From contig JACKCB010000001.1 of NCBI GenBank assembly GCA_020634235.1, positions 1,178,001-1,242,000 on the forward strand: a stretch of DNA of 64,000 nucleotides, written 5' to 3'. The stretch is from Ardenticatenaceae bacterium. Its GTDB lineage: Bacteria > Chloroflexota > Anaerolineae > Promineifilales > Promineifilaceae. Shown piece after piece: positions 35,064 through 45,253 of the stretch; positions within the stretch are counted from its first letter, which is position 1, and each line of letters opens with the position of its first letter. Position numbers and translations under genes: made by a program. A model generated the notes under the pieces. The model ran no database searches. It was given only the letters and a program-made list of their open reading frames with translations, and was not told the origin of the DNA.

Positions 35064-36788
35064 CTACTTGGTGATCAGGTAGCTGCCAATGGCCAGGGCG
35101 TCCATCTTGGTGCGCAGGAAGCAGTCGATGGCTTCCTCGGGGGTGTTGACGATCGGCTCATTCTCGTTGAAGGAGGTGTTGAGCACCACCGGCACGCCCG
35201 TGCGCTCGCCGAAGGCTTTGATCAGGTTGTAGTAGCGCGGGTTGATCGGCTCTTCCACGGTTTGCAGCCGGCCGGTGCCATCGACGTGGGTCACGGCCGG
35301 GATCGCCTCGTGCTTGTCGGGCAAGACGTTGTAGACCTTGAGCATGAAGGGGTCGGGGTAGCTCTGGTCGAAGTAGCCGGCGGTGGCCTCGGCCAGGATG
35401 GCCGGGGCAAAGGGGCGGAACTTCTCGCGCTTTTTGATGCGGGCGTTGAGGATGTCTTTGGTGGAGGCGTAGCGCGGGTCGGCGATGATGCTGCGGTTGC
35501 CCAGGGCGCGCGGCCCCCATTCCATGCGCCCCTGGAACCAGCCGACGACGTTTTGGTCGGCGACGAGGGCGGCGGCTTCGTGGCACAGGGCGTCGTCATC
35601 CAGCACCCGGCCGGTGAGGCCGCGCGCCGCCAGCGCCTGGGATATGGCCTCGTGGTCATAGGCCGGGCCGGTGTAGGAATCGACCATCTCGAAGGTGCGC
35701 GGCTGGTTCAGGGTCTGGTGGTAGATGTAGTAACAGACACCCAGCGAGGTGCCGGCATCGCCGGCGGCCGGTTGGATGAAAATCTCCTCGAAGGGGGTGC
35801 TGGGCAGGATTTTGCCGTTGAAGGCGCTGTTGAGGGCCACGCCGCCGGCCATCACCAGGTTGGTTTGCCCCGTTTCGCGCTGCAAGCGGGTGACGATGGC
35901 CATCTCCACCAGCTCCAGGGTGTGCTGCAGCGAGGCGGCCACGTCCTGGTAGAGGGGGGTGATTTCGCTGTAGGGTTCGCGCGGTTCGCCCAGCAGCTTG
36001 ATGAGTTTGTCGCTGTACAGGCGCGGGATCTGCGGCGAGCCGCCGTCCCAGGTCATCAGGTCGCCGTCGGCGAAGGTGGTGATGTAGTCGAGGTTTAGCT
36101 CAAAGCTGCCGTCGGGCTGCCAGCGCAGAATTTGGGCCATCTGGTCCATGTAGCGCGGGGTGCCGTAGGGGGCCAGGCCCATCACTTTGCCTTCGTCGCC
36201 ATACTTGGGAAAACCAAGCCATTGGCAGATGAGGGTGTAGAAGTTGCCCAGCGAGTGGGGGAAGTTGACGGTGTCGCGGACTTGCATTTGCGTGTCCCGG
36301 CCGGTGCCGGTCATGGTGCTGACAAAATCCCCCATGCCGTCCACGGAGAAGATGGCCGCCTCGCTAAAGGGGGAGACGAAGAAGGCGCTGGCCATGTGCG
36401 CCCGGTGGTGTTCCACGTTGTGGAAGTCGGCCCGCAGGGCGGCGGCATCCAGCCCCATCTTTTCGGCCAACTGGCTCTTCAGGTCACCCACTTTGCCGGC
36501 GTTGTTCAGCCGGTCGCGGATGAAGCCCAGGCTGGGGCGGTTGCGCAGGGTGTAGGTAACCTTTTTCAGCAGGTTGGCGCTGGGGTTGCGCGACACGCCA
36601 ACATGGTCCAGGTCGTAGGCGGTGATGCCGGCGGCATCCAGGCAGTATTGGATGGACTGCACCGGGAACCCGGCCCAATATTTCTGGCGGGTGAAGCGTT
36701 CCTCTTCGACGGCGGCGATGAGTTGGCCATCTTTGATGATGGCGGCCGAGGCGCCGCCGTGGTAAGCGTTGATACCTAGAATGTACAT
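35064..36788 (-). CDS. NodU/CmcH-family carbamoyltransferase
   Basis: Transfers a carbamoyl group from carbamoyl phosphate, through carbamoyl-AMP, to a hydroxyl, here probably on a sugar. The 574-residue protein has a Kae1-like N-terminal domain with ILGINAYHGGASAAII and the metal-binding HNVEHHRAHMASAFF. The C-terminal YrdC-like domain has GRMEWGPRALGNRSI. Length and both domains are complete. It lies among glycosyltransferases, with 10 bp to the upstream gene. Confidence 0.88.
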   Translation of the reverse strand: MYILGINAYHGGASAAIIKDGQLIAAVEEERFTRQKYWAGFPVQSIQYCLDAAGITAYDLDHVGVSRNPSANLLKKVTYTLRNRPSLGFIRDRLNNAGKVGDLKSQLAEKMGLDAAALRADFHNVEHHRAHMASAFFVSPFSEAAIFSVDGMGDFVSTMTGTGRDTQMQVRDTVNFPHSLGNFYTLICQWLGFPKYGDEGKVMGLAPYGTPRYMDQMAQILRWQPDGSFELNLDYITTFADGDLMTWDGGSPQIPRLYSDKLIKLLGEPREPYSEITPLYQDVAASLQHTLELVEMAIVTRLQRETGQTNLVMAGGVALNSAFNGKILPSTPFEEIFIQPAAGDAGTSLGVCYYIYHQTLNQPRTFEMVDSYTGPAYDHEAISQALAARGLTGRVLDDDALCHEAAALVADQNVVGWFQGRMEWGPRALGNRSIIADPRYASTKDILNARIKKREKFRPFAPAILAEATAGYFDQSYPDPFMLKVYNVLPDKHEAIPAVTHVDGTGRLQTVEEPINPRYYNLIKAFGERTGVPVVLNTSFNENEPIVNTPEEAIDCFLRTKMDALAIGSYLITK

Positions 36789-36798
36789 GAATTACTCC

Positions 36799-37980
36799 TC
36801 AGGAATGAATTGTTTGAACGGCCGGGTGCGGGTCCGGCATTACAGGCGGCTGTAATTGCTCGTAGAGCTGGATCATGTGGGCCAGCGGCTGCTCCCAGGA
36901 AAGGTCAGGCAGCAGTTGGGCGCGGCCCTGCGTATTTTGCCGGCGCGCCGTCTCATCCGTTAACAGGGTGCGCAGACCGGCGGCTAACCCGGCCGGGGTA
37001 GCGGGCACTGCCAGGCCGGCGCGCCGGTGAATGAGCGGGGCGATGCCGCAGCTTTCGGTGAGCAGCACCGGCAGGCCGGCAGCGACGGCCTCGGCGGCGG
37101 CGTTGCCATAGCTTTCATAGTGGGAGGGCAGGACAAGCAGGTCGGCCGCGGCCAGAGCGGCCAGCTTGGCCTCGTCGTAAAGGGGGCCGGGGAGACGCAC
37201 CCGGCCGGTCAGCCCGCTGGCGGCGATTTGCTGCTGTAACTGCCGGGCGTAGTCGGCTTCTAGTTGGGGGCCGACGAGGAGCAGGTGGCTGTGGGGCAGG
37301 TCGGCGGCAGCAAAAGCGGTGATGAGGCCGTCCAGGTTCTTGATGGGGCTGATGCGGCCAATGTAGAGGATGAGATGGTCCCCGGCCGGGATGTGGTGTT
37401 GGCGGCGGAATGCATCCCCGGCCGGGAGGGCAGCGTAGTAAGCCAGGTCCAGCCCGTTGCCGCGCAGCACCAGCCGGCGATCAGACACCAGATCGCGCAG
37501 TTCGGCCAGTTCGCCGGGCGAGGTGGCAATGAGCAGGGCGGCGTGGCGGGCCATGGGGAGGGTGAACAGGCGGTGATAGAGGCGCTTTAGCCGCACTTTG
37601 CGGGTGCGCGGGACGTACATGCCCAGCGGTTCCAGGACAAAGGGGCGTTGGGCCTGGCGGGCGAAGTAGGCCCCGGCCGGGCCTAGCAAATTGTACAGTC
37701 CGTAGCTGTGAACCACGTCGGCCTGGCGCACCAGGTTGGCCAGGCGGGACCAGCGGCGCGGCCAACGGTAGGGGCCGCGCCCCAGCCAGGGCAGGTATTG
37801 CACGGTGACGCCGTCCATGGTGGTTTGTTCGGCGGCTCCCGGCCGGGTGGAGTCCAGGGTGGCCACGGTGACGGTGTGGCCGTGGCGTACCAGTCCGCGG
37901 CTTAGGGCGTGGATTTTTTGCGGCGGGCCGCCGAATTGCAGTTCCGGGTAGTAGGTGGGCGTGATCTGGAGGATGTGCAT
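36799..37980 (-). CDS. Glycosyltransferase family 4
   Basis: A 393-residue GT-B enzyme. The N-terminal QITPTYYPELQFGGPPQKIH is typical of GT4 start loops. The donor-binding region is LPSHYESYGNAAAEAVAAGL with the EX7E spacing, preceded by LYIGRISPIKNLDGLI. It is 2 bp from the upstream glycosyltransferase and 10 bp from the carbamoyltransferase. Sugar specificity cannot be read from the sequence. Confidence 0.85.
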   Translation of the reverse strand: MHILQITPTYYPELQFGGPPQKIHALSRGLVRHGHTVTVATLDSTRPGAAEQTTMDGVTVQYLPWLGRGPYRWPRRWSRLANLVRQADVVHSYGLYNLLGPAGAYFARQAQRPFVLEPLGMYVPRTRKVRLKRLYHRLFTLPMARHAALLIATSPGELAELRDLVSDRRLVLRGNGLDLAYYAALPAGDAFRRQHHIPAGDHLILYIGRISPIKNLDGLITAFAAADLPHSHLLLVGPQLEADYARQLQQQIAASGLTGRVRLPGPLYDEAKLAALAAADLLVLPSHYESYGNAAAEAVAAGLPVLLTESCGIAPLIHRRAGLAVPATPAGLAAGLRTLLTDETARRQNTQGRAQLLPDLSWEQPLAHMIQLYEQLQPPVMPDPHPAVQTIHS

Positions 37981-37982
37981 GG

Positions 37983-39074
37983 TCAGGCGCGGGCGCGGAC
38001 CGGCCGCAGTTCGGCCAGGTAGGTTAGCAAGGTCTGCTGAAACTGGTCGAAGCTGAACTGCTGCTGAACGCGGCGGCGGCCAGCCTGCCCCATTTGCCGG
38101 CGTAGGCCGTCGTCGGCCAGGAGGCGGGCTGCGGCAGTTGTAATAGCCGGTACCGAGGTTGGGTCTACGAGAAGCCCTGTTTCGCCATCGGCTACCACCT
38201 CGGGTGTGGCATCCTGGTTGCCAGCGATGACGGGTAGGCCGTGGCTCATGGCTTCCAGAAAGACGAAGCCAAAACCTTCGGCCTGGCTGGGCATGATGTA
38301 GATGGTGGCCGCTTCATAGTGGCGCTGCAGTTCGGCGGCGCTGACGAAGCCGTGAAAATGGATGGCCTGGCTGACGCCGGTTTCAGCGGCAAGTTGGGCC
38401 AGCCCCGGCCGGGCGTCACCATCGCCAATGATGTGGTAGGTGAGGTCGGGAAAATGGGCCAGCAAGGCGGGCATGGCCCGGATGACGTAGTCGTGCCCTT
38501 TGTACTGTTCGGCCAGGCTCATGCGGGCCACGGTGAGCAGCCGGGGTGGCCCCGGCCGGGTTGTGGCCACCTGGTGGAATTCGGGGTCCAGGCAGTTGTA
38601 GAGGACGCGTCCCTGAGCAGCGGTGACCCCGTTGGTTTGCTGCGCCTTGCCCAGGGTGAACTGGCTGATGGCGATGACCTGCGCCGCCCCAGCCAGCCCC
38701 CAGCGGCGCATGGGGGAGAGGGGCTGCCAGACGTCGATGCCGTAAACGAAGGCGACGGGGGTGGCTCGACCGGCGGTGGCCAGCAGCCGCCCCATGCCGG
38801 CAAAGTTGGGATGGCCGATGAGCAGCAGGTCTGGCCGCTGACGCAGGCTGGCCACGGCGGCGCGGCGCAGGAAGGCGGCGCGGGAACCGCCGCAGGCGTC
38901 GTAGGTCATGCCGGGGAATTGGGCCGCCGCCTGGGTGATCCCGGCCGGGGTGTCTAGCAAGGCGATGACGTGCAGGGGCAGCCCGGCAGCCAGCAGGGCC
39001 TGGCAGACGAGGCGGCAGTAGCGGGCAATGCCGCCCGGCGGGCCGAGCAGGTTGGGTACCAGGTAGAGCAGCAT
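37983..39074 (-). CDS. Glycosyltransferase family 4
   Basis: A 363-residue GT-B enzyme with N-terminal LVPNLLGPPGGIARYCRLV, a middle LLTVARMSLAEQYKGHDYVI, and the donor site SQAEGFGFVFLEAMSHGLPV with EX7E. Complete and cytoplasmic. It is the first of two adjacent GT4 genes downstream of the Wzy-like polymerase, with gaps of 8 and 2 bp. Confidence 0.85.
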   Translation of the reverse strand: MLLYLVPNLLGPPGGIARYCRLVCQALLAAGLPLHVIALLDTPAGITQAAAQFPGMTYDACGGSRAAFLRRAAVASLRQRPDLLLIGHPNFAGMGRLLATAGRATPVAFVYGIDVWQPLSPMRRWGLAGAAQVIAISQFTLGKAQQTNGVTAAQGRVLYNCLDPEFHQVATTRPGPPRLLTVARMSLAEQYKGHDYVIRAMPALLAHFPDLTYHIIGDGDARPGLAQLAAETGVSQAIHFHGFVSAAELQRHYEAATIYIMPSQAEGFGFVFLEAMSHGLPVIAGNQDATPEVVADGETGLLVDPTSVPAITTAAARLLADDGLRRQMGQAGRRRVQQQFSFDQFQQTLLTYLAELRPVRARA

Positions 39075-39082
39075 GGAGTGGT

Positions 39083-40639
39083 TTAGGGGTTGGGGCGGGG
39101 ATGGCGTCGGGGTCGTCCCGGCCGGGGGCGGGGTCGCATGGCCGGCGGCGGCGCAGCAGCCGGCGGTGCCTGGGCTTGCCAGCCGGTGGCAAAGGGGCGG
39201 AGGAAGACGGCATTGGCCAGGATCTGCTGGAACAACGCGCCAAAGAGGATGGCCGCTGAAGAGCCGATGCCGTTGAGGAAGTAAACCATCACCGATAGGT
39301 AAATGGCCCGCCCCCCTTCGCTGCGCGGGCCGTTCAGGCTGCTGTCTAGCAGGGCAAAGACAAAGCCCTGGATGGACATGACCAGGATAATGCCCAAGAG
39401 GCCGAAATTCACGTAGGCCTCGGGCAGTTGGCCAATGCCGATGGTTGATCCTTGCTCCGGAGCTTTCAGGCGATAGTCAACATCTAGCTGCTCGTTGGCC
39501 TGTGCCGCGCTGGGCTTGGCCGGCCAGAGAAGCCGCGGAATCCAGGCATAGAGGAAGTAGCTGTAGGTGCTGCCGTAGTAGTAGGGCTTTATCGCCGGGG
39601 TGATTTCCTGCACGTAAGCGAATTTATGCACCAGGTCAAAGCGCGCCAGAGCGAACTGCACGTTGTCGCCCCCACCGCGCTGTGTCTCCGCCGGCAGCAG
39701 TTCGGCCGTGCTGTCGGCAACCAGGCCGCGCCATAGTCCGACCCGTTCGCTGAAGCTGTACGTTTCGCGCCCATACCAGACCAATTCCCGATAGCCAAAT
39801 TTGGCCGGGTTTAGGACCAGGTACAAAGCGACACCCAGGGTCACCAGGAGCCAGGGGAAGCGGCGTGTGGCCTGCCAGCGCACGGCCAGGAGCAGGGCCA
39901 TGGGGATGAGGGCATTTTCTAGCAAACCGGTGGTGAGACCAATGATGAATGAGGCCAGTACGGTGCCGTACAGCAGCAAGTGCGCCCCAAGGCGTCTTTC
40001 TCTGCTACGGTATACGTCGTAGGCCAGTAGGATCAAAGCTACATTCACCTGCCGCCCGGCGAGGCCAATGATAGCGCCCAAAATGCCAATATCGAGCAGG
40101 TTCATAGCCTGGAGTAGATTTACCAACCCACCACCTAGCAGGGCGATCAGCAGATAGGCACGCCGCCGCTCCGGGTGCAGGGGCAGGTCGAGCCGGGGGG
40201 CGTGCCGGACAAAGGGCAGCCGGCGAGCCAGGTAGTAGCTTATGATCAGCGTCAGCACACCTGCCTCAACATATAACAGGGCCTGGGCGATCTGTCCCCA
40301 CTCCAAGTACAGGGGCTGGCTAAAAATGATGATGCGGTTGGGCTGGGTGTAGATGGGCATGCTGAACTGCGCCGCATAGGAGAGGACGATCAGTTCGAAG
40401 ATGGGCACTTCTTCCCGGCCGGTGGCGTACCAGCGAAACAGAGGAACGAGCGCCGTGGCGGTGAGCAGGATGGCCAACAGGTGCACGTTGAGCGGCACCG
40501 GTTCAGCCTGCCAGAAGGTGAAGAGCAGCGCGTAAAGCCCAACGGCCAGCAAATAGAAGAGCAGGATGGGGGCATTGCGCGGCTTGGGCGCGGTTCCGGA
40601 GCTGGCAGACCAGGCGCTGCGGCTGGTGGTTGGGGTCAT
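39083..40639 (-). CDS. Wzy-like oligosaccharide repeat-unit polymerase
   Basis: A 518-residue integral membrane protein with about 11 hydrophobic segments. A large external loop between about residues 300 and 400 is rich in Arg/Tyr/Trp (for example YYYGSTYSYFLYAWIPRLLW). This is the layout of O-antigen/exopolysaccharide polymerases (EpsG/WbjE-like oligosaccharide repeat polymerase). The last 35 residues are an odd Pro/Arg-rich tail, probably cytoplasmic. It begins directly after the stop of the preceding glycosyltransferase (TAGATG). Confidence 0.75.
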   Translation of the reverse strand: MTPTTSRSAWSASSGTAPKPRNAPILLFYLLAVGLYALLFTFWQAEPVPLNVHLLAILLTATALVPLFRWYATGREEVPIFELIVLSYAAQFSMPIYTQPNRIIIFSQPLYLEWGQIAQALLYVEAGVLTLIISYYLARRLPFVRHAPRLDLPLHPERRRAYLLIALLGGGLVNLLQAMNLLDIGILGAIIGLAGRQVNVALILLAYDVYRSRERRLGAHLLLYGTVLASFIIGLTTGLLENALIPMALLLAVRWQATRRFPWLLVTLGVALYLVLNPAKFGYRELVWYGRETYSFSERVGLWRGLVADSTAELLPAETQRGGGDNVQFALARFDLVHKFAYVQEITPAIKPYYYGSTYSYFLYAWIPRLLWPAKPSAAQANEQLDVDYRLKAPEQGSTIGIGQLPEAYVNFGLLGIILVMSIQGFVFALLDSSLNGPRSEGGRAIYLSVMVYFLNGIGSSAAILFGALFQQILANAVFLRPFATGWQAQAPPAAAPPPAMRPRPRPGRPRRHPRPNP

Positions 40640-41794
40640 CTACCTGTTTTCCTGTAACCGGAGCCAGTCTAGCACCGGCTGAAACTGCCTGGGGTAGCAG
40701 TACTCGGCTTGAAAGGCGCGCTGGCCGGCGGCGCCCATTTGCCGCGCCCCGGCCGGGTCGCCCAAAAGCTGGTTCACGGCCTGAGCAATGCTGGCCGGGC
40801 TGGTTTCATCGGCCGCCAGGCCGCAGTGATAACGGTCCACAAAGCGGCGCAGATCGGGCCGGTCGGAGACCAGCAGCGGGACGCCGGCAGCCAGGTACTC
40901 CATGATCTTGTTGGAGGCGGTGGTGATGTGCTGGTTGTTGACGTGAATCGGATCGTATAAGGCATGGCCGGCTGCTGCCGCCGGCGTGTAGGCGGCTACC
41001 TGATCATAGGCGACCGGGGGCAGGATGACAAACCGCCCGGCAGCGCCCATTTCTTGGGCCAACTGCCGCAGCGCCTGCCGGTAGGCGTCCTCAACCAGGC
41101 CCATCACCACAAACCCCCAACGCTCGTCGGCCCAGTGGGGCATGGAGCGCAGGGTGTTTTCCAGAGCATGACCGGGACCGATGCGCCCCTGGCGAAAAAG
41201 CACCTGCTCAAACTGGAGTCCCAGCCGGGCTAATGCCTGGCGCAGGGTATCGCCCGACGCCTGGTTGGCCTGCAGGGGTGCGTTGGCCACAACCAGCGGC
41301 GGTCGCTCCAGACCCAGCGCCCGGGCCATGACGGCCGCGCGGGCGGCGTCGGGCACGATGACCAGGTCGGCCTGCCGGGCGTAACGCTGCTCGAAGGCTT
41401 TGACCAGCCGGCCTCCCAGGGCCAGCCGGGCGTTGTCTATGACAAAGTCGTGGCAGTGGTAGATGACAGGCTTGCGCTTGCGGCGGGCAAGGAGATAGGC
41501 AGGCAGAAAGCCGTGCATGTCATGACCGACGAAGATGCTGGCGTTCCGGTCGGCCTGCCGCCAGGCCTGCCATAGAAAGCGGAAGTAAGCTGCCCAGGTG
41601 GGGGCAGCAGGGACGGTAAGGCGCTGAATAGTAGTCCCGGCCGGGTAGGACAGCTTCTGCCCCGTAATAACATTGCGACACAGGATATCAACCGCATAGC
41701 CATCTGCAGCCAAAAGCCAAAGGCTGTTAACAATTGGCGGATATTGGTCCGGGTTAGCATAAAAGAAAGCCGTCAGCTTAGGCAAGACAATCAC
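40640..41794 (-). CDS. Glycosyltransferase family 4-like
   Basis: A 384-residue GT-B enzyme with N-terminal SLWLLAADGYAVDILCRN, YHCHDFVIDNARLALGG and C-terminal TTASNKIMEYLAAGVPLLVS. The best start is the GTG at 41794, which overlaps the preceding gene's stop in a GTGA junction; the region further upstream lies inside the neighbour. Donor unknown. Confidence 0.8.
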   Translation of the reverse strand: MIVLPKLTAFFYANPDQYPPIVNSLWLLAADGYAVDILCRNVITGQKLSYPAGTTIQRLTVPAAPTWAAYFRFLWQAWRQADRNASIFVGHDMHGFLPAYLLARRKRKPVIYHCHDFVIDNARLALGGRLVKAFEQRYARQADLVIVPDAARAAVMARALGLERPPLVVANAPLQANQASGDTLRQALARLGLQFEQVLFRQGRIGPGHALENTLRSMPHWADERWGFVVMGLVEDAYRQALRQLAQEMGAAGRFVILPPVAYDQVAAYTPAAAAGHALYDPIHVNNQHITTASNKIMEYLAAGVPLLVSDRPDLRRFVDRYHCGLAADETSPASIAQAVNQLLGDPAGARQMGAAGQRAFQAEYCYPRQFQPVLDWLRLQENR

Positions 41795-42873
41795 ACTTGT
41801 GTTGTAATATCTACCGGCAGCAGAGTACTGGCCGGGGCGAGGCGGGGTAGACTTCGTTGCAGGATAGCAGATGCGCGGTGAGTGTACGTATGAGCAGCCA
41901 GACACAGCCGCTGCCCAGCGCTGGCCACTTGCTGGCGATGATTCTCATCGGCCAGCAGACTGCTCACCACAGCCTCCAACTCAGCAGTGTCGCGATAGTA
42001 AAAAACGTGTTCGCCGTGGCGGAAGGTGTCTTCCATCTCTGGACAGGGAGAGCATACCTGCAGCCCACCGATGACCGCTAGTTCAAAGAAGCGCATATTG
42101 GCTGCCGGGTAGTTGGTGGGGTCGATGATATTCAGGTTGATTCGTGAATTGGCAACCGATGTGGCCAGTTCATGCCCAAATAGCGGCCGGCCTTGCCAGG
42201 CAGAAGTGATGATCTCATTCCCTTTGCAGCGCCGTCCCCATTCGGGTCCCCATATTTTTACAGTGTATCTACTCGATTGGGCCAACTGGGTCAGGACCGC
42301 TTCACGCTCTGGACGCCAACCACCAATGAAAGTGATATCAGCGCCGAGCTGCTTCGCCTCCTCGGGGGTACAGGCCGCGGCCGGTCGATGATAATCAGGG
42401 TCTCCAGCAAGTGGGATCCAGGCAACATTGCTTGCCCCCAACCGTTGCAGTTGGGCAACGCTCTGCTGGCTGTAGGTAGCCACCAGGTCATACATGGGCA
42501 AATTAGCGGTATGGTGAGTTCCCCAGTTAACAAGGGTATCTGGCCAGATATTAACCAGGGCTGTGTCTACGGCCGCCCGAATTTGCGCCAGTGCTCCGGC
42601 ACGAATCTGACGATGGGTGAAGGTTAGTATCAGGGTCGGCTTTTCTTCGATTGCTTTCAGAACAAATTCGCGGTTTACCTTGCGAATCCACGGGTCGACG
42701 GTCAAAAAATCGACCATGAATCGCCCCACCCGGCCACCGCGAGCTACTTTCTGCAATACGGCAGCGGGATCCCAGTAGGAAACGGACCACCCCAGCTGGT
42801 GGAAAGCACGCTCATAGGCGCTTTCCAGGGCATGGGGCGAATTGGAACCAACTATCAGGAGATGAGGGGTCAT
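41791..42873 (-). CDS. CgeB-like glycosyltransferase
   Basis: A 360-residue GT-B protein related to the spore-maturation CgeB/YkvP glycosyltransferases. N-terminal TPHLLIVGSNSPHALESAYERAF; C-terminal ANMRFFELAVIGGLQVCSP and HVFYYRDTAELEAVV are typical of that group. The ATG at 42873 is chosen; one at 42912 would add 13 residues. There is no clear ribosome binding site for either. The 272 bp between this gene and the next upstream one is the second longest gap in the block and shows no gene. Confidence 0.75.
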   Translation of the reverse strand: MTPHLLIVGSNSPHALESAYERAFHQLGWSVSYWDPAAVLQKVARGGRVGRFMVDFLTVDPWIRKVNREFVLKAIEEKPTLILTFTHRQIRAGALAQIRAAVDTALVNIWPDTLVNWGTHHTANLPMYDLVATYSQQSVAQLQRLGASNVAWIPLAGDPDYHRPAAACTPEEAKQLGADITFIGGWRPEREAVLTQLAQSSRYTVKIWGPEWGRRCKGNEIITSAWQGRPLFGHELATSVANSRINLNIIDPTNYPAANMRFFELAVIGGLQVCSPCPEMEDTFRHGEHVFYYRDTAELEAVVSSLLADENHRQQVASAGQRLCLAAHTYTHRASAILQRSLPRLAPASTLLPVDITTQV

Positions 42874-43145
42874 GACCAATCGCGATAATGGACTCTTAGA
42901 CGGTCCAGGCAATTGACCCGCAGGTCAGATTGTAGGTCAGGCATAAGACAATCCTGGTGTGTGCTTTGACCACTTGGCCAGAAAACGGCACAGTCTGCCC
43001 TATTTTCGGTCGGCATTACTTCCGCTGCCCCAGACGCCAGCGACCAAACTGCTCTGGAGCAAGTCCTGGCGTGTTGCGATACTCGCTGCGATACTCGCCA
43101 TGATCACCCAGTATCATCAAACAGACCGGTTGCCTTTGTCCTTTG

Positions 43146-44294
43146 TCAGGTGTGTTTATCTCTGATGATAGGTGCGGCCGGTGTTGGATTCTGCTGCCGT
43201 TGACGCAGCATGCCGGCCAGGCGCTCTTTGATGCGGTGGAAGAGCGAGGCCGGTATGAACAAGCCACCAACCGTCACTATGACATATCTGAACCAGATAC
43301 GCAATCGGTCAGCCGGGTGAAGGATGGTGTATTCGGCCAGCAGCCGGCCGGGCCACATGCTGCGGGCAATGCCCACGGCAAAACTCCAATTGGCCACCCG
43401 ACGGTATTCCATGAGCCAGTAAGGGTAGGTAATGGTGAGGATCTGGTTGATGATTTGGCGCAGGGTGGCGGACTGCATCCCGGCCGGGACAAAGGGCAAG
43501 ATAGCATCTGCAGTAACCCGAATGACCGAATCCATACCCGTATGGCGGGATTGAAACGACCAGGGAGCGTTCGCCCATTTCACCGCGTAGTTAAACACAT
43601 GATCGCCAGCCACGCGAACATCCTTGCGCACTGCCGTAAGAGCTATCGCAGCCAGGCTGTTACCACTCGCAATAATCCGGCCGGCCAGGTAGATTTGGTA
43701 GTAAATAGACTGATCCCAGCGATCCGTTTCGTGCTGCCGGGCATATTCTCGATCATAAATTAGCCCGGCCACAAAACTGAACGAACGGAAGTAGCGCAAA
43801 GCCGTTTCTGGCCCCGCGCCCAATAGCTGTGTACGCTGCGCCCGGGCAACAACCGCGCCGGTCTCGTAATCACTGAAATTGACAAACGCGACAGCCGGAT
43901 TACCCAAATCTGACAGGAGGTCGATCAGGCGACGAACAATGTCTGGACCGGCCAGAGCATCATCGTTGCCCAGTAGAAGCACGTAGCGGCCCTGGGCGGC
44001 GGCCAGACAGAAACGCACATTGCCATCGTAACCCAAGTTGCTGGGCTGGGTGTAGTAACGGAAGGGCCGGCCAGAGGCAAGGAGCATGTCAGGGATAACC
44101 GCCGCCGAATCATCGGGTGAGCAGTCATCAGAAACAAGGAGCTCAAAGGAATCACAATCCTGGCTCAGCACCGTTTCAAGAACCACTTGCAGGTATTGTC
44201 TATGCTTGTAGTGGGGTATGGCCACGGTCATCTCTGGGGCAGTATCAACTGCTCGCATCGCCGTTAGCCGGTCTTCAAAAGGAACGTTTGCCAA
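43146..44294 (-). CDS. Glycosyltransferase family 2
   Basis: A 382-residue GT-A enzyme with MTVAIPHYKHRQYLQVVLE, LLVSDDCSPDDSA (nucleotide-binding Asp) and YVLLLGNDDALAG (metal-binding DxD position). The C-terminal third has a hydrophobic helix (VIVTVGGLFIPASLF) that may anchor it to the membrane. It marks the edge of the lower-GC part of the cluster. Confidence 0.85.
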   Translation of the reverse strand: MANVPFEDRLTAMRAVDTAPEMTVAIPHYKHRQYLQVVLETVLSQDCDSFELLVSDDCSPDDSAAVIPDMLLASGRPFRYYTQPSNLGYDGNVRFCLAAAQGRYVLLLGNDDALAGPDIVRRLIDLLSDLGNPAVAFVNFSDYETGAVVARAQRTQLLGAGPETALRYFRSFSFVAGLIYDREYARQHETDRWDQSIYYQIYLAGRIIASGNSLAAIALTAVRKDVRVAGDHVFNYAVKWANAPWSFQSRHTGMDSVIRVTADAILPFVPAGMQSATLRQIINQILTITYPYWLMEYRRVANWSFAVGIARSMWPGRLLAEYTILHPADRLRIWFRYVIVTVGGLFIPASLFHRIKERLAGMLRQRQQNPTPAAPIIRDKHT

Positions 44295-44305
44295 CTGTGA
44301 AATCC

Positions 44306-45253
44306 TTATGCCAGTACTTCTCGCGCCTTTGCCAGGAAGTCATCCGAGGGATTGCCAGGATCGAATGCCCGGACAAGGTGTACTGCGGAACCCAGCTTGA
44401 ACCACTCAAGAGACTGCCCTGGATGGCTGATTGTCGGCATCTGGCCAAGAAAGGAAGCCCAGGCACTAAAGGAACTACCACCCGACCCGATGAGGATCTT
44501 CGTATTGGACAGAATCAACAGGTCACTGATCGCGCATCCCGGCCGGAGAAAGGTCACGTTCTCCATAGCCAACAACTCACGCAGGGCCTCCTCAGTACCG
44601 TCAGACACCACAACAGCCCGAGCTGGGAAACCCACCGCCTGGCGAATCTGCTGCAAGCTCTCAACGAACCACGGAATTGGCGTCCTGATCGCCCCCTGGA
44701 TATAGTAATCGCTCTCAGTGCTCGCTTTACGAAAATCGTTCCCAAGGCGAACATTAATCCCAATAGGAACAGTGCCGATTGCGGCAGCCAGAGATAACCA
44801 TCGCTGCCTGGTAGCGGCTTGTAGCTCTTGCCTTAGCAACCCATGCCAACCAGAAACGTCCAGGAACATATTCCTGGCCCCCTCAAACTCAAGGATCAGG
44901 CTTGTCCCTTCACCCTGCCCAAAATTCTTTGCCGAAAAACTGGCCAGCGCTTCAGGTTCCGACTCAATTCGGCCGCTCCGTTGCACTTGCCATTTGTGGA
45001 AACCACCTATCTCCCGCTGCCGTCTCTGAAACAAACCCAAGAGGAGTATCTGCCGGTGGTACGCACGCAAATCAATGCCGCCACGCAAGAGTGGTCCAAT
45101 GCGCGGCTGAACCCACTCAGGGCTCAACATAGGAATCTCATGCCGGTGCGAGAATAATATACAACGCGCCCAGGGAAAGAGGCGAGTCCCAAGGCCTGCG
45201 CCTTTAGGGAACTTGACCCGACAATAGATCATCCTGAAGTCAATCCCAGTCAA
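44306..45253 (-). CDS. Fucosyltransferase-like (GT11-type) glycosyltransferase
   Basis: A 315-residue protein with two features of the alpha-1,2-fucosyltransferase-like group. The N-terminal GAGLGTRLFPWARCILFS stands in the place of the GLGNQLFQ motif. GINVRLGNDF (about residue 163) stands for the HIRRGD-type GDP-binding motif. SNTKILIGSGGSSFSAW near the end fits the third motif. The motifs are diverged, so donor specificity (fucose or not) is uncertain. It overlaps the FkbM gene upstream by 4 bp. Confidence 0.6.
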   Translation of the reverse strand: MTGIDFRMIYCRVKFPKGAGLGTRLFPWARCILFSHRHEIPMLSPEWVQPRIGPLLRGGIDLRAYHRQILLLGLFQRRQREIGGFHKWQVQRSGRIESEPEALASFSAKNFGQGEGTSLILEFEGARNMFLDVSGWHGLLRQELQAATRQRWLSLAAAIGTVPIGINVRLGNDFRKASTESDYYIQGAIRTPIPWFVESLQQIRQAVGFPARAVVVSDGTEEALRELLAMENVTFLRPGCAISDLLILSNTKILIGSGGSSFSAWASFLGQMPTISHPGQSLEWFKLGSAVHLVRAFDPGNPSDDFLAKAREVLA